In this document: piece by piece, positions 28,047 through 38,501 of the stretch
How the letters are laid out: each line of letters begins with the position of its first letter
Numbering within the stretch: position 1 is the stretch's first letter
Assembly: GCA_948934525.1 (NCBI GenBank)
Contig: CAQZSK010000002.1
Coordinates: 62,001-126,000 of the forward strand
Length of the DNA stretch: 64,000 nt
Direction: 5' to 3'
Source: an uncultured Clostridia bacterium
GTDB lineage: Bacteria > Bacillota > Clostridia > TANB77 > CAG-508
Position numbers and translations under genes: made by a program
The notes under the pieces: model-generated
Told to the model about the DNA's origin: nothing
Databases searched by the model: none
Seen by the model: the letters and a program-made list of their open reading frames with translations, nothing else

Positions 28047-28080
28047 GATAAATAGAAAATGTAAAAATAGGAGCGGAATT

Positions 28081-30038
28081 ATGTTTAAAATACATTCAGA
28101 TTATCAGCCAACAGGCGACCAACCAAAAGCAATTGAATACCTATCAAAAGGAATACAAGAAGGTAAGAAGTTTCAGACACTGTTGGGAGTTACAGGCTCA
28201 CGGAAAAACTTTTACCATGGCAAATATTATCCAAAAAGTGCAAAAACCAACCCTTGTTTTAGCACATAACAAGACACTAGCTGGACAACTTTATAGTGAA
28301 TTTAAAGAATTTTTCCCAGAGAATAATGTAGAGTATTTTGTGTCATACTACGATTATTATCAACCAGAAGCATACATTCCGCAATCTGATACTTATATCG
28401 AAAAGGATTCTTCTGTCAATGATGAAATTGATAAACTTCGTCACTCTGCAACAGCTGCTCTATTTGAAACAAGAGATGTTATTATTGTTGCTTCTGTTTC
28501 GTGTATTTATGGTTTAGGAGATCCTGAAGACTATCAAGAACTAAGTATTTCTATTAGACCAGGTATGCAAATAGAAAGAAATGGGATGTTAAAAAAGCTG
28601 GTTAATATGCAATATACAAGAAGTGAACTAGAATTTAAAAGAGGAACTTTTAGAGCAAAAGGAGATATTGTAGAAATTTATCCAGCAGATGAAAGCGAAA
28701 CTGCTATTAGAGTAGAATTTTGGGGAGAAGAAATAGAAAAGATATCAGAAATTAATCCCTTAACAGGAAAAGTAATGGGAATAAGGCAACATGTTATGAT
28801 ATTTCCTAATTCTCACTATGCAACAACTTCAGAAAAAATGAAAAAAGCAATTGTAACAATCGAACAAGAAATGCAAGAAAGAGTAAAATATTTCAAAGAA
28901 AATAACAAATTAATTGAGGCACAAAGAATTGAAGAAAGAACCAATTTTGATATAGAAATGATGCAAGAAACTGGTTTCTGTCAAGGTATTGAAAATTATT
29001 CAAGACATATTAGTGGTAGAGAACCTCGGAAGTAGACCATATACATTATTTGACTATTTTCCGAAAGATTTCTTGTTACTTATTGATGAGTCACATGCAA
29101 CAGTCCCACAGGTAAGAGCAATGTATAATGGAGATAGAGCCAGAAAAGAATCATTAGTAAATTACGGCTTTCGTCTACCATCTGCTTTTGACAATAGACC
29201 TTTGAAGTTTGAAGAATTTGAAAAACTAGTCAATCAAGTTGTTTTTGTAAGTGCAACACCAGCAGATTATGAAAAAGAGCATAGTAAAGATAATGTGGTA
29301 GAACAGATTATTCGTCCTACTGGTTTGCTAGACCCTAAAATTGAAGTAAAACCAGTAACTAATCAAATAGATGATTTAATTGAGCAAATTCGTGAAAGAG
29401 TAGAGAAGAAAGAAAGGGTATTAGTAACTACTTTAACTAAGAAAATGGCAGAAGATTTAACTACTTACTTAGCAGGAATTGATATCAAAGTAAGATATAT
29501 GCATTCTGATATTAAAGCTTTAGAAAGAATGGAAATTATACGTGATTTGAGATTAGGAGAGTTTGATGTATTAGTAGGTATCAACTTATTAAGAGAAGGA
29601 CTAGACATTCCAGAGGTTTCACTAGTTGCTATTTTAGATGCGGACAAAGAGGGATTCTTGCGTTCAGAGCGTTCACTTATTCAGACAATTGGACGTGCAG
29701 CTAGAAATACAGACGGAAAAGTAATTATGTATGCTGATGAATTAACAGAAAGTATGGAAAAGGCAATTACAGAAACAAATCGTAGAAGGAAAATTCAACA
29801 GGAATATAATGAGAAAAATGGAATTACTCCACAGACTATTCAAAAGGCAATACGTGATACCATTAAGGCTAGCTTTGTAGCTGATATTCAAGAAGAATAT
29901 CAGCTAGATAAAGAAGCGGATACGAAAGAAATTATTAATAAATTAACAGATGAAATGCTTAAATATGCACAAGAAATGGAATTTGAGAAAGCGGCAGAAA
30001 TTCGTGACAAGATAAAAGAATTAGAAAGAATGCTATAG
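28081..30038 (+). CDS. uvrB: UvrABC excinuclease subunit B, two CGG +1 shift sites
   Basis: DNA helicase-like subunit of nucleotide excision repair. ATG 28081 reads 40 codons ending GVTGS, then CGG at 28201-28203; skipping C gives GKTFTMANII, so the shift lies inside the Walker A loop. The next in-frame CGG, at 29027-29029, follows SRHISGREP; skipping C gives GSRPYTLFDYFP. With both shifts the protein has 651 residues, the normal UvrB length, with the helicase motifs LIDESHATVPQ and RAARN and the C-terminal UvrC-binding helix pair. Read conventionally the frame yields only short fragments. uvrA follows about 550 bases downstream. Confidence 0.93.
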
Positions 30039-30068
30039 AGGATCTAAAGAATTTGAAATAAAATAGAA

Positions 30069-30105
30069 ACCAGCCCTGAGAAAATTTCTTAGGGCTGGTT
30101 TTAAA
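30069..30105 (+). terminator. Terminator after uvrB
   Basis: AACCAGCCCTGAGAAA pairs with TTTCTTAGGGCTGGTT, followed by TTTT. Confidence 0.85.
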
Positions 30106-30128
30106 GGAAACTGCGCTGTTAGAGTCTT

Positions 30129-30383
30129 TTACAATAAAAGCTCAGGGTGAATCTTGGCAGCTTGTTGCAGTAACTCATAGGCATAAGTGCCTTCGATGGT
30201 GTTCTTCCATGAAATCAAACAGCGAGACTGTTCAGGATAATCGGGAACAGTACCTATCCGCTGAACTGAGAAACCATCTTTGAGAAGTGCCAATTCTTGT
30301 TTGGGATACAGATTGCGTTGGGTATCAGCATACCCATCAGCAGCGTACTCGTACAAAATGTCGTGCAGTGTTGGCTTGTCCAT
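30129..30383 (-). CDS. Foreign ORFan, unknown function
   Basis: 84 residues, no family recognised. Composition differs from neighbours (GC-richer; CGC, CGA and CTG codons). An in-frame CGG (first base 30260) fits as Arg in VQRIGT; skipping its C would hit a stop at once. It lies on the minus strand between uvrB and uvrA, with GGAGGG before the ATG and a good promoter. It resembles the 12287 and 43972 genes in style. Confidence 0.6.
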   Translation of the reverse strand: MDKPTLHDILYEYAADGYADTQRNLYPKQELALLKDGFSVQRIGTVPDYPEQSRCLISWKNTIEGTYAYELLQQAAKIHPELLL

Positions 30384-30428
30384 AAAATGGAGCCCTCCTT
30401 TAAATTTTTCAATGCTTTAGTCACTATT

Positions 30429-30457
30429 ATAATAGCGACAATAAAAAGACATTGCAA
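30429..30457 (-). promoter_or_regulatory. Promoter of the 30129 ORFan
   Basis: TTGCAA and TATTAT with a 17-base spacer. Confidence 0.55.
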
Positions 30458-30585
30458 TAAGTATTATATCACAAAAATAATATCATTGCAAGAAAAGTAA
30501 TAGGAATTATTGACAAAAACGAACTATTGTTTTATAATATAAAAGGTTAAAGAATATTACATAAAATAGAATACAGGGGGCAATT

Positions 30586-33415
30586 ATGCAAAATAGTATT
30601 ATCATTAAAGGTGCAAAAGAACACAATTTAAAAGATATCAATTTAGAGATTCCAAGAGATAAATTAGTGGTTATTACAGGACTTTCAGGTTCTCGGTAAA
30701 TCATCTCTTGCTTTTGATACTTTATATGCAGAGGGACAAAGAAGATATGTAGAAAGTTTATCGTCTTATGCAAGACAATTCTTAGGATTAATGGAAAAGC
30801 CAGAAGTAGAATCTATTGAAGGGCTTTCACCAGCTATCTCTATTGATCAAAAGACTACTTCTAGAAATCCTCGTTCAACAGTAGGAACAGTGACAGAAAT
30901 TTATGACTATATTCGTTTGTTATATGCACGTATTGGTGTACCACATTGTCCGAATTGTGGCAGGAAGATTGAAAAACAAACAATTGACCAAATTATTGAC
31001 CAAGTAATGTCAATGAAAGAAGATACAAGAATACAAGTATTAGCACCAGTAGTACGTGGAAGAAAAGGAGAATATACTAAATTATTACAAGACTTTCAAA
31101 AAGAAGGTTTTGTTCGTGTACGTATTGATGGTGAAACTTATGAATTATCAGATGATATTACAATTGACAGAAAGAAAAAGCACAATATTGATTTAGTAGT
31201 AGATAGGCTAGTTATTAAACCAGATATTAGAACAAGATTAACAGAATCAGTAGAAATTGCGTTAAAGTATGCAAACAATCTTGTTACAGTAGATATACCA
31301 AATGAGAAAGAAATCTTATTTAGTCAGAACTATGCTTGTCCAGATTGTGGAATTAGTATAGAAGAATTGACACCAAGAATGTTTTCTTTTAACAATCCTT
31401 TTGGTGCTTGCCCAACCTGTACAGGTATTGGCTATTTAATGATAATGGATGAAAACTTAATTATTCCAGATAAGAATAAAACACTTTATGATGGTGTAAA
31501 AGCCTTTGGTTCTAGCACGATGAAAAAAGGTGATACTATGGCTAAAATGTATTTTGAAAGTATTGCCAAACATTATGATGTAGAAATTAAAGATGTGCCA
31601 ATCAAAAAATTACCAAGATGGTTTTTAGAAAAAATCCTATATGGTACAGGTGATGAAGTGATTGATTTTGAGTATTCTTCAGCAGCAGGTACTAGAAAGT
31701 TTAGTACACCATTTGAGGGAGTTTTGCCAACACTAGACAGAAGATATCATGAAACAAAGTCACAAGGCATGAGAGATTTCTATGAATTTTATATGAGTGA
31801 AAAACCTTGTTATGACTGCCATGGTGCAAGATTAAAAAAAGAAAGTTTATCTGTTAAAGTAGGAGAGAAAAATATTAATGAATTAACAGATATGTCTATT
31901 GATAAAATTAAAGACTTTTTAAATAGTTTGGAGTTAAATAACAAAGATAAAATGATAGCAGACCAAATTTTAAAAGAATTAAATAAACGTTTACAATTTT
32001 TAATTGATGTTGGACTAGATTATTTAACATTATCTAGGAGTGCAGGAAGTTTATCAGGAGGAGAAGCACAACGTATTCGTTTAGCAACACAAATTGGTTC
32101 TGGATTAACAGGTGTACTATACATTTTAGATGAACCAAGTATTGGTTTACATCAAAGAGATAATGACAAGCTAATTGCGACATTGAAAAAATTAAGAGAT
32201 TTAGGAAATACGGTTTTAGTAGTAGAACATGATGAAGATACTATGTATGCAGCAGACCAAATTATTGATATAGGTCCTGGACCAGGTGTTCATGGTGGAA
32301 AAGTAATTGCACAAGGAACTGCAGAAGAAATAAAATTGATAGAAGGTTCTATTACAGGACAGTACTTAAGTGGTAAAAAGCAAATTATAGTACCAAAAAA
32401 GAGAAGAAAATCAAATGGAAAAGCCATTGAAGTAAAAGGTGCAACAGAACACAATTTAAAAAATGTTAATGTCAAATTTCCATTGGGGCAATTTGTATGT
32501 GTAACAGGTGTTTCAGGTTCAGGAAAAAGTACATTAGTCAATGAGATTTTATATAGAACTGCTGCAAAAGAAATTTATGGTTCTAATGAAAGACCAGGAC
32601 AATGTAAAGAAATTAAAGGATTAGAGAATATTGATAAAATTATTAATATAGATCAATCTCCAATTGGTAGAACACCACGTTCTAATCCAGCTACCTATAC
32701 AGGTGTATTTGATATGATACGTGATATCTTCTCTAGTACAGAAGAAGCTAAACTTCGAGGATATGATAAAGGGAGATTTAGTTTCAATGTAACAGGAGGA
32801 AGGTGTGAAGCTTGTAGTGGAGATGGTGTACTAAAAATTGAAATGCATTTCTTACCAGATATCTATGTGCCTTGTGAAGTATGTAAAGGAAAAAGATATA
32901 ACAGGGAAACATTAGAGGTGAAGTATAAAGGAAAAACAATTGCAGATGTACTAGATATGACAGTAGAAGAAGCCTTAAGCTTTTTTGAAAACATTCCAAG
33001 GATTAAGACTAAAATTCAAACTTTATATGATGTAGGACTTGGATACATTAAATTAGGACAACCTTCTACAACCTTATCAGGAGGAGAAGCACAACGTGTA
33101 AAACTTGCAACAGAATTATCTAAAAAGGCAACAGGCAAAACTTTATATATTTTAGATGAACCAACAACTGGTCTTCATATTGCAGATGTTCATAAGTTAG
33201 TAGATATCTTACAAAGATTAGTAGATACTGGAAACAGCATTATTGTAATTGAACATAATTTGGATTTAATAAAAACAGCTGATTATATTATTGACTTAGG
33301 ACCAGAAGGTGGGGAAAAAGGAGGACAAATTATTAGTGTTGGTTCTCCTGAACAGATTGTTAAAAATGAACAAAGTTACACTGGTAAATTTTTAAAGAAG
33401 TATATAGAAAAATAA
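30586..33415 (+). CDS. uvrA: UvrABC excinuclease subunit A, one CGG +1 shift site
   Basis: Damage-recognition ATPase of nucleotide excision repair. ATG 30586 (CAGGGGG upstream) reads 36 codons to TGLSGS, then CGG at 30694-30696, directly followed by TAA. Skipping C gives GKSSLAFDTLYAEGQ, the normal first Walker A. The shifted frame continues to 33415, 942 residues in all, with two ABC domains, both LSGGEAQRI/V signatures and zinc Cys pairs. The second Walker A (GVSGSGKST, near 32513) is encoded without the extra C, an internal control. Conventional reading would give a 37-residue peptide. Confidence 0.94.
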
Positions 33416-33430
33416 GTAAAAACTAATTTA

Positions 33431-33480
33431 AAATAAATAATAATCTCTATAACAATAAATGTGTTATAGAGATTATTATT
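33431..33480 (+). terminator. Long hairpin after uvrA
   Basis: AATAATAATCTCTATAACA pairs over 19 bases with TGTTATAGAGATTATTATT. Confidence 0.7.
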
Positions 33481-33497
33481 ATATATATGTAATTAGC

Positions 33498-33668
33498 AAA
33501 AGATGCAAAAGTAAATGGACATTCACGGAGAAAAACAAAAACATAACTTTAAAAAGCTTTCTCGAAAAAACGAGATTTATATTATAAAAACAAAAGAAAG
33601 GGATATCAAAAGTTTCAACCTAGCAGGTTAAAGTAAGTTATGAATGTCCATTTATTTTTGCACCTTTT
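33498..33668. repeat. 171-bp element with 28-bp terminal inverted repeats
   Basis: The arms 33498-33525 and 33641-33668 match at 26 of 28 positions (core TAAATGGACATTCA). Inside are a small hairpin TCTCGAAAAAACGAGA and AACCTAGCAGGTT. It has no ORF. It could be a MITE-like element or a structured RNA whose closing stem is this repeat. Confidence 0.6.
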
Positions 33669-33698
33669 ACTTTAAAAGGAAACAAAAGTAAATACTAA

Positions 33699-33803
33699 CT
33701 ATTTGCAGTTATTATTGTTATTACTTCTTTCATTCTTATTATTGTTTTGATTATTCTTGTTGTTGTTATTGTTTCTGTTTTGTTTATTTTGATTTTCTGA
33801 CAT
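33699..33803 (-). CDS. Asn-rich 34-residue peptide
   Basis: ATG 33803 with GGAGGT upstream starts a peptide that is half Asn, with Lys, Gln and Arg. No family recognised; low-complexity Asn-rich small proteins occur in spore-formers. The good ribosome site supports translation. Confidence 0.5.
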   Translation of the reverse strand: MSENQNKQNRNNNNNKNNQNNNKNERSNNNNNCK

Positions 33804-33967
33804 AAAAACACCTCCATTTCTTTTTAGTAATATTATTTTGTACAAAAAATTGAAAATTTATTCAAAAAAGAATATAATTATATTAACTTGTAAAAATTTT
33901 GTAAATTTATAAAACTATATAAACAATAATCAATATAATGTGATCAATAAATAGAAAGGATAAAAAT

Positions 33968-34780
33968 ATGCAACAAGAACCAAAGATAGAGAGAAAGAAG
34001 ATAGTAAGAAGAGTTATATTAGTACTATTAATTATTCTCTTAATTATTTTAATAAAACGAATTATTTTTAGAAAAATAGAAAATGAGCAAGAACTAGTAA
34101 GTAGTAGTCAAGCCAATATATTAAGTAAAAATGAGAATAAAACAATAGATAAAATAACAGTAGTTATGGAAAATGAAGAAGTAGAAATAGAAGGCCAAAA
34201 GGAAGAAGAGAAAAAAGAAGTTGAATTAGATTGGAATTTGCTATTAGTTAATACAAATAATAAGATACCAGAAGGTTATAATACTGAGTTAGAAAGTATT
34301 GACCAATACAGAAGCTTTGATAAAAGAGCGATTCAGTATTTAATGCAAATGATAAGTGCAGCTAGATATGTTGGTATTTCAAATATTTGGATACAATCTG
34401 CTTATAGAACACCTGAAGATCAACAAATCTTATTTGAAAATCAAGTACAAGCCTATATGTATCAAGGATATAATGAAAAAACTGCTAGAGAATTGACAGA
34501 AAAAATTATTAATAAGCCTTGGCATAGTGAACACAATTTGGGACTAGCTGTGGATTTTAACTATGTTAATAGGGAATTTGAAAATACCACTGCTTTCCAA
34601 TGGCTGCAAGAAAATGCACAAGATTATGGCTTTGTTTTGAGATATGCAGAAGAAAAAGAAGATATTACAAAAGTAAGCTATGAACCTTGGCATTGGAGAT
34701 ATGTAGGAATAGAACATGCTAAGAAAATGAAAAGCCAAAATTTATGTTTAGAAGAATATATTAAACAAATAACAAAATAG
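33968..34780 (+). CDS. VanY-type D-alanyl-D-alanine carboxypeptidase
   Basis: 270 residues. One N-terminal transmembrane helix (13-32) anchors it; an acidic linker leads to the M15 peptidase domain with SAYRTPEDQ, the zinc site SEHNLGLAVDF (His/Asp) and EPWHWRYVG. It trims stem peptides of peptidoglycan outside the membrane. It lies beside murD. AGAAAGGA precedes the ATG. Confidence 0.88.
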   Translation: MQQEPKIERKKIVRRVILVLLIILLIILIKRIIFRKIENEQELVSSSQANILSKNENKTIDKITVVMENEEVEIEGQKEEEKKEVELDWNLLLVNTNNKIPEGYNTELESIDQYRSFDKRAIQYLMQMISAARYVGISNIWIQSAYRTPEDQQILFENQVQAYMYQGYNEKTARELTEKIINKPWHSEHNLGLAVDFNYVNREFENTTAFQWLQENAQDYGFVLRYAEEKEDITKVSYEPWHWRYVGIEHAKKMKSQNLCLEEYIKQITK

Positions 34781-34857
34781 AATATTTAGAAAGATATTAA
34801 AAAAAACAAAGGAGTATAGTATAATGCTATATAAATATGTTTGAAAGGATACAAAGA

Positions 34858-35541
34858 ATGAAAAACTTAGTAATAGGAATTGAAGGTTATGTTGGCTCAG
34901 GAAAAACTGCAATATGTAAAGAATTATTAAATAAAGTACCAAATAGTATTTTATTGCAAGGAGGAAATTTATATCGTGGTATTGCATATGCTTTACTTTC
35001 TACAGGTATTAACTTAGAAGAGTTGAAGCAAAATATGAAACAAATAGATATTAAGCAGATTATGGAAAAGTTGAAAATCCAGATTACAATAGAAAATAGA
35101 GATACAGTAATTTATATGGACGGAAAGAAGATAGAGGAGGAGCTTTTACAATCGGCAGAGTCTTCTTTGGCTGTTTCTGAGATTAGTAATGTAGCAGATA
35201 ATCAAAACTTTTACTTGTTTGGAAGAAAGATTATTGAACAATTTAGAGAGCAATTCAATGTAATTGTTTCAGGAAGGGATTTAATGAAAATCTACCCAGA
35301 TTTAGATTATCATTTTTTGGTAACAGCTTCCTTAGATGAACGTGTTAGAAGAAAATGCATAAAATATAACAATACAATCAGTCAAGAAGAAGTAAAACAA
35401 AATATTATAAAAAGGGATAAAGTACAAGAACAATCAGGTTATTACCAGCAATATGAAAACACTATTTTAGTAGATGTGACTGACTGTGAAACAATAGAAG
35501 ACTCTGCAAAAGAAGTATTAAGGCATATAAAGGAGGTATAA
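34858..35541 (+). CDS. Cytidylate-kinase-like P-loop kinase
   Basis: 227 residues: the P-loop GYVGSGKT at 8-15, the segment GGNLYRGIAYALL at the position of the CMP-kinase NMP site, SGRDLMKIYPD near 140 and the lid RVRRKCIKYN. The divergence from true Cmk leaves the substrate open. ATG 34858 (GAAAGGA upstream) is preferred to 34837. Probably co-transcribed with murD, four bases apart. Confidence 0.72.
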   Translation: MKNLVIGIEGYVGSGKTAICKELLNKVPNSILLQGGNLYRGIAYALLSTGINLEELKQNMKQIDIKQIMEKLKIQITIENRDTVIYMDGKKIEEELLQSAESSLAVSEISNVADNQNFYLFGRKIIEQFREQFNVIVSGRDLMKIYPDLDYHFLVTASLDERVRRKCIKYNNTISQEEVKQNIIKRDKVQEQSGYYQQYENTILVDVTDCETIEDSAKEVLRHIKEV

Positions 35542-35545
35542 GCTT

Positions 35546-36946
35546 TTGGAATATCGAAATGAGAAATTAGAAGAATTTGAACAATATATAACAGGAAAAA
35601 AAGTAGCAATAATAGGGCTAGGAATTAGCAATATTCCATTATTAGACTATTTTTATCAGTTACATTGTAAGGTTAGTGTTTTTGATAAAAGAGAGGAGGA
35701 AAAACTAGACAAACAAGCAGTAGAGAAAATTCAAAATTATGCATTCGAGCTATATATAGGAAAAGATGCTATGAAACATTTAACAGGTTTTGATATTATT
35801 TTTCGTTCTCCAAGTTGTAGACCAGATACACCAGAAATCGAAAAGGAATTGGAGAGAGGAACAATCTTAACTTCTGAAATAGAAATGTTAATGCAGACCT
35901 GTCCTGGTACTGTAATTGGAATTACAGGAAGTGATGGAAAAACTACTACTACTAATTTAATTTATCATATTTTAAAGGAAAAAGGCTATCATTGTTATTT
36001 AGGGGGGAATATTGGTATACCACTATTTACAAAAGTACACGAGATGAAGCCAGAAGATATAGTAGTATTAGAACTTAGCAGTTTTCAATTAATGGATATG
36101 CAAATAAGCCCTCATATTAGTGTTATAACTAATGTGTCTCCAAACCACTTGGATATTCATAAATCTTATGAGGAATATATTGAAGCTAAAAAGAATATTT
36201 TTGCTTATCAAAATGAAAATGATATTTTAGTTATTAATTATGATAATACGATTACAAGAGATTTTAAGATGGAAGCTAAAGGAAAGGTAGTTTACTTTAG
36301 CAGAAAACAAAAATTAGAAGATGGTGTAATTTGTGATAGTGGGATTATCAAATCTTGTGAAGAAAAAGTAAGAAGACATATCTTAAATACAAAAGATATT
36401 TTACTTAGAGGAGTACATAATCATGAAAATATATGTGCAGCAGTTGCTGCAACTGCTAGTTTAGTAGAACCTGAGATTCAGCTTGAGGCAATAAAGGAAT
36501 TTAAAGGTGTAGAACATAGATTAGAATTTATTAGAGAATTAAATGAAGTAAAATGGTATAATGACTCCATTGGAACTTCTCCAACTAGGACGATTGCAGG
36601 CTTAAACTCTTTTTCGGAAAAAATTGTACTGATTGCAGGAGGATATGACAAACACTTAGACTACACTCCTATTGCAAAACCAATTGTAGCAAATGTAAGT
36701 AAATTAATTTTAATGGGTGCGACTGCTCCAAAAATAGAAGAGGCGGTTACGCAAGAACTAGAAATGCAAGGAAAAGAATTACCAATTTATCATTGCAGTA
36801 CTTTACAAGAGACCGTAGAAAAAGCTTATGAAATAGCAAATAGTGATGAAATTGTTCTGTTTTCTCCAGCTAGTGCAAGCTTCGATATGTTTAAGAATTT
36901 CGAGGAAAGAGGAGAACTGTTTAAGAACTTAGTAAATCAGTTATAA
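35546..36946 (+). CDS. murD: UDP-N-acetylmuramoylalanine--D-glutamate ligase
   Basis: Adds D-Glu to UDP-MurNAc-L-Ala in the cytoplasmic phase of peptidoglycan synthesis. Seen: Rossmann start VAIIGLGIS, the ATP loop GITGSDGKTTTT, NVSPNHLDIH, and the C-terminal IAGGYDKHLDY and SPASASFDMF. 466 residues. TTG 35546 is the start because AGGAGG lies 9 bases before it and no ATG fits. Confidence 0.95.
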   Translation: MEYRNEKLEEFEQYITGKKVAIIGLGISNIPLLDYFYQLHCKVSVFDKREEEKLDKQAVEKIQNYAFELYIGKDAMKHLTGFDIIFRSPSCRPDTPEIEKELERGTILTSEIEMLMQTCPGTVIGITGSDGKTTTTNLIYHILKEKGYHCYLGGNIGIPLFTKVHEMKPEDIVVLELSSFQLMDMQISPHISVITNVSPNHLDIHKSYEEYIEAKKNIFAYQNENDILVINYDNTITRDFKMEAKGKVVYFSRKQKLEDGVICDSGIIKSCEEKVRRHILNTKDILLRGVHNHENICAAVAATASLVEPEIQLEAIKEFKGVEHRLEFIRELNEVKWYNDSIGTSPTRTIAGLNSFSEKIVLIAGGYDKHLDYTPIAKPIVANVSKLILMGATAPKIEEAVTQELEMQGKELPIYHCSTLQETVEKAYEIANSDEIVLFSPASASFDMFKNFEERGELFKNLVNQL

Positions 36947-36969
36947 TAGTAACCATTTATTAAGATAAC

Positions 36970-37008
36970 ACATATGATACAGTAAATGAAAAGGAGGTAT
37001 CATATGTA
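36970..37008 (+). promoter_or_regulatory. Inverted repeat enclosing a ribosome site
   Basis: ACATATGATAC pairs with GTATCATATGT; the latter contains the start codon of the next gene, and AAAAGGAGG is in the loop next to the stem. Folding could limit translation initiation. Confidence 0.45.
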
Positions 37009-37690
37009 TTATCAAAATTATGAAGACTATATGCGTCAAGTGTTAGGATATCCAATCAATGATCCTAATATTTATGAAACATATGATTATAGAAATGAGC
37101 AAATGTATCAAGATACATATTCTACGATAAATCAGACAGTATCTACTTTGTCTGAAGAAGAAATAGGAAAATGTTATCCAGATATTTATCATTTAGTATA
37201 TCCCATGGTTTGTAAAGTATGTGAAACAAACACACAACCAATTACAAGAGAATTAGTAGAGAAAATGACCGATGAAGTGTATATGGCAATTGAAGACACA
37301 ACTACTACTGTAAATATTAGAGTAGATACTCCAAAGGCAGTAGAAAATCGTTCTACTAATGTAAATAAAAATAGTAGTGAGGAAACCAGAAATGCAAAAT
37401 CTAAAAGTGAAAAAAGCAGTAAAAGTATAGTATCTAATTCTGAAAACAGAGAAAGTGTTATACCAACTGCTGAAACAAGACATTCTAATTTTAACTTAAG
37501 GGATTTAATTAAAATCTTAATCTTAAATCGAATATTTGGAAATAGACCACGTCCACCAAGACCACCTCGCCCACCATTTCCAGGAGGCTCGGGTAGACCG
37601 CCTTTTCCTGGAGGAAGACCACCAATGGGACCAGGGGGCAGGCCACCAATGATACAACCAAGAGAATACCCAGATTTTTTAGAATTTTAA
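37004..37690 (+). CDS. Unknown protein with Pro/Gly-rich C-terminus
   Basis: 228 residues: an acidic N-terminal half with many Tyr, a Ser/Lys/Asn-rich linker, and a C-terminal tail made of RPPRPP and PFPGG-type units, as in coat or surface proteins. Function unknown. ATG 37004 follows AAAAGGAGG. A terminator follows at 37708-37740. Confidence 0.65.
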   Translation: MYYQNYEDYMRQVLGYPINDPNIYETYDYRNEQMYQDTYSTINQTVSTLSEEEIGKCYPDIYHLVYPMVCKVCETNTQPITRELVEKMTDEVYMAIEDTTTTVNIRVDTPKAVENRSTNVNKNSSEETRNAKSKSEKSSKSIVSNSENRESVIPTAETRHSNFNLRDLIKILILNRIFGNRPRPPRPPRPPFPGGSGRPPFPGGRPPMGPGGRPPMIQPREYPDFLEF

Positions 37691-37705
37691 AAAATTAACA
37701 AAAAA

Positions 37706-37742
37706 TGGAAAGATATGCAAAAACATATTGCATATCTTTCTT
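37706..37742 (+). terminator. Terminator
   Basis: GAAAGATATGCAA and TTGCATATCTTTC form the stem. Confidence 0.8.
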
Positions 37743-37896
37743 CTTTTGAGGAAAAATAAGAATAGATTGCTTAAAAAATGAAACTCATATTAGTTTTTGA
37801 AAATATTGCAGTCATTATTTTCTATGTTAATTACATAAATTGATAAAACAATTTATTGTAATTTTTAGAAAATAAAATGGAAAGGTAGGTAAGAGT

Positions 37897-38334
37897 ATGA
37901 AGGTAAAAGATTGTATGTGTAATGAAGTATGTTGTGCAACACCAGCAAGTACAGTACAAGAATGTGCTACAATGATGTGTAATAAACATATTGGGTGTGT
38001 TCCAGTATGTGATAATTCTCAAAATGTAGTAGGTTTAATTACAGATCGTGATATTATTTTGAGATGTGTTGCTTGTAATAAGGATCCAAAAAATACACCA
38101 ATTAGTGAAGTAATGACTTGTAACCCTTGTTGTTGTGGTCCAGAAGCTGATGTTACAGAGGCTGAAAAGTTAATGTCAGAAAATCAAGTAAAAAGAATAC
38201 CAGTTGTAGAAAATAATAGAATAGTTGGTATTTTAACATTAGGAGATTTAGCAGCAAATACTGGCGTAGATGATAAAGGTGTAGATAATACTTTAAATAA
38301 TATTTGTAGATGTAATGAGAAAAATGCAGAATAA
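37897..38334 (+). CDS. CBS-domain pair protein, Cys-rich
   Basis: 145 residues made of two CBS motifs (GLITDRDIILR and GILTLGDLA), a ligand-binding module usually for adenosyl compounds. It is unusual in carrying about sixteen Cys, clustered as CMCNEVCC, CNPCCC and CRC, which may bind metal or sense redox state. AAAGGTAGG upstream. Followed by a terminator at 38374-38420. Confidence 0.82.
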   Translation: MKVKDCMCNEVCCATPASTVQECATMMCNKHIGCVPVCDNSQNVVGLITDRDIILRCVACNKDPKNTPISEVMTCNPCCCGPEADVTEAEKLMSENQVKRIPVVENNRIVGILTLGDLAANTGVDDKGVDNTLNNICRCNEKNAE

Positions 38335-38373
38335 TCTTATCTAGCAATTATAAAATTATATTTAATAATTTTG

Positions 38374-38420
38374 ACCATAATACTATATCAAAATTATAGT
38401 ATTATGGTTATATTTTTTGT
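38374..38420 (+). terminator. Terminator after the CBS gene
   Basis: ACCATAATACTATA pairs with TATAGTATTATGGT, followed by a T run. Confidence 0.8.
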
Positions 38421-38501
38421 AATTTGTTGATACAATAATTGACATACTTAGCATAACTTTATATAATTAGCACATAATAGAAACAGGAGGAAATCTTCGA
38501 T

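Noticed and set aside
28081..30696. uvrA and uvrB as pseudogenes or assembly errors
   Set aside because: All breaks have the same base, the same codon phase and the same repair, and the rest of each gene is fully conserved. Random indels would not do this.
33498..33668. tmRNA or 6S RNA
   Set aside because: No tRNA-like ends, no tag reading frame and no 6S-type central bubble could be recognised.
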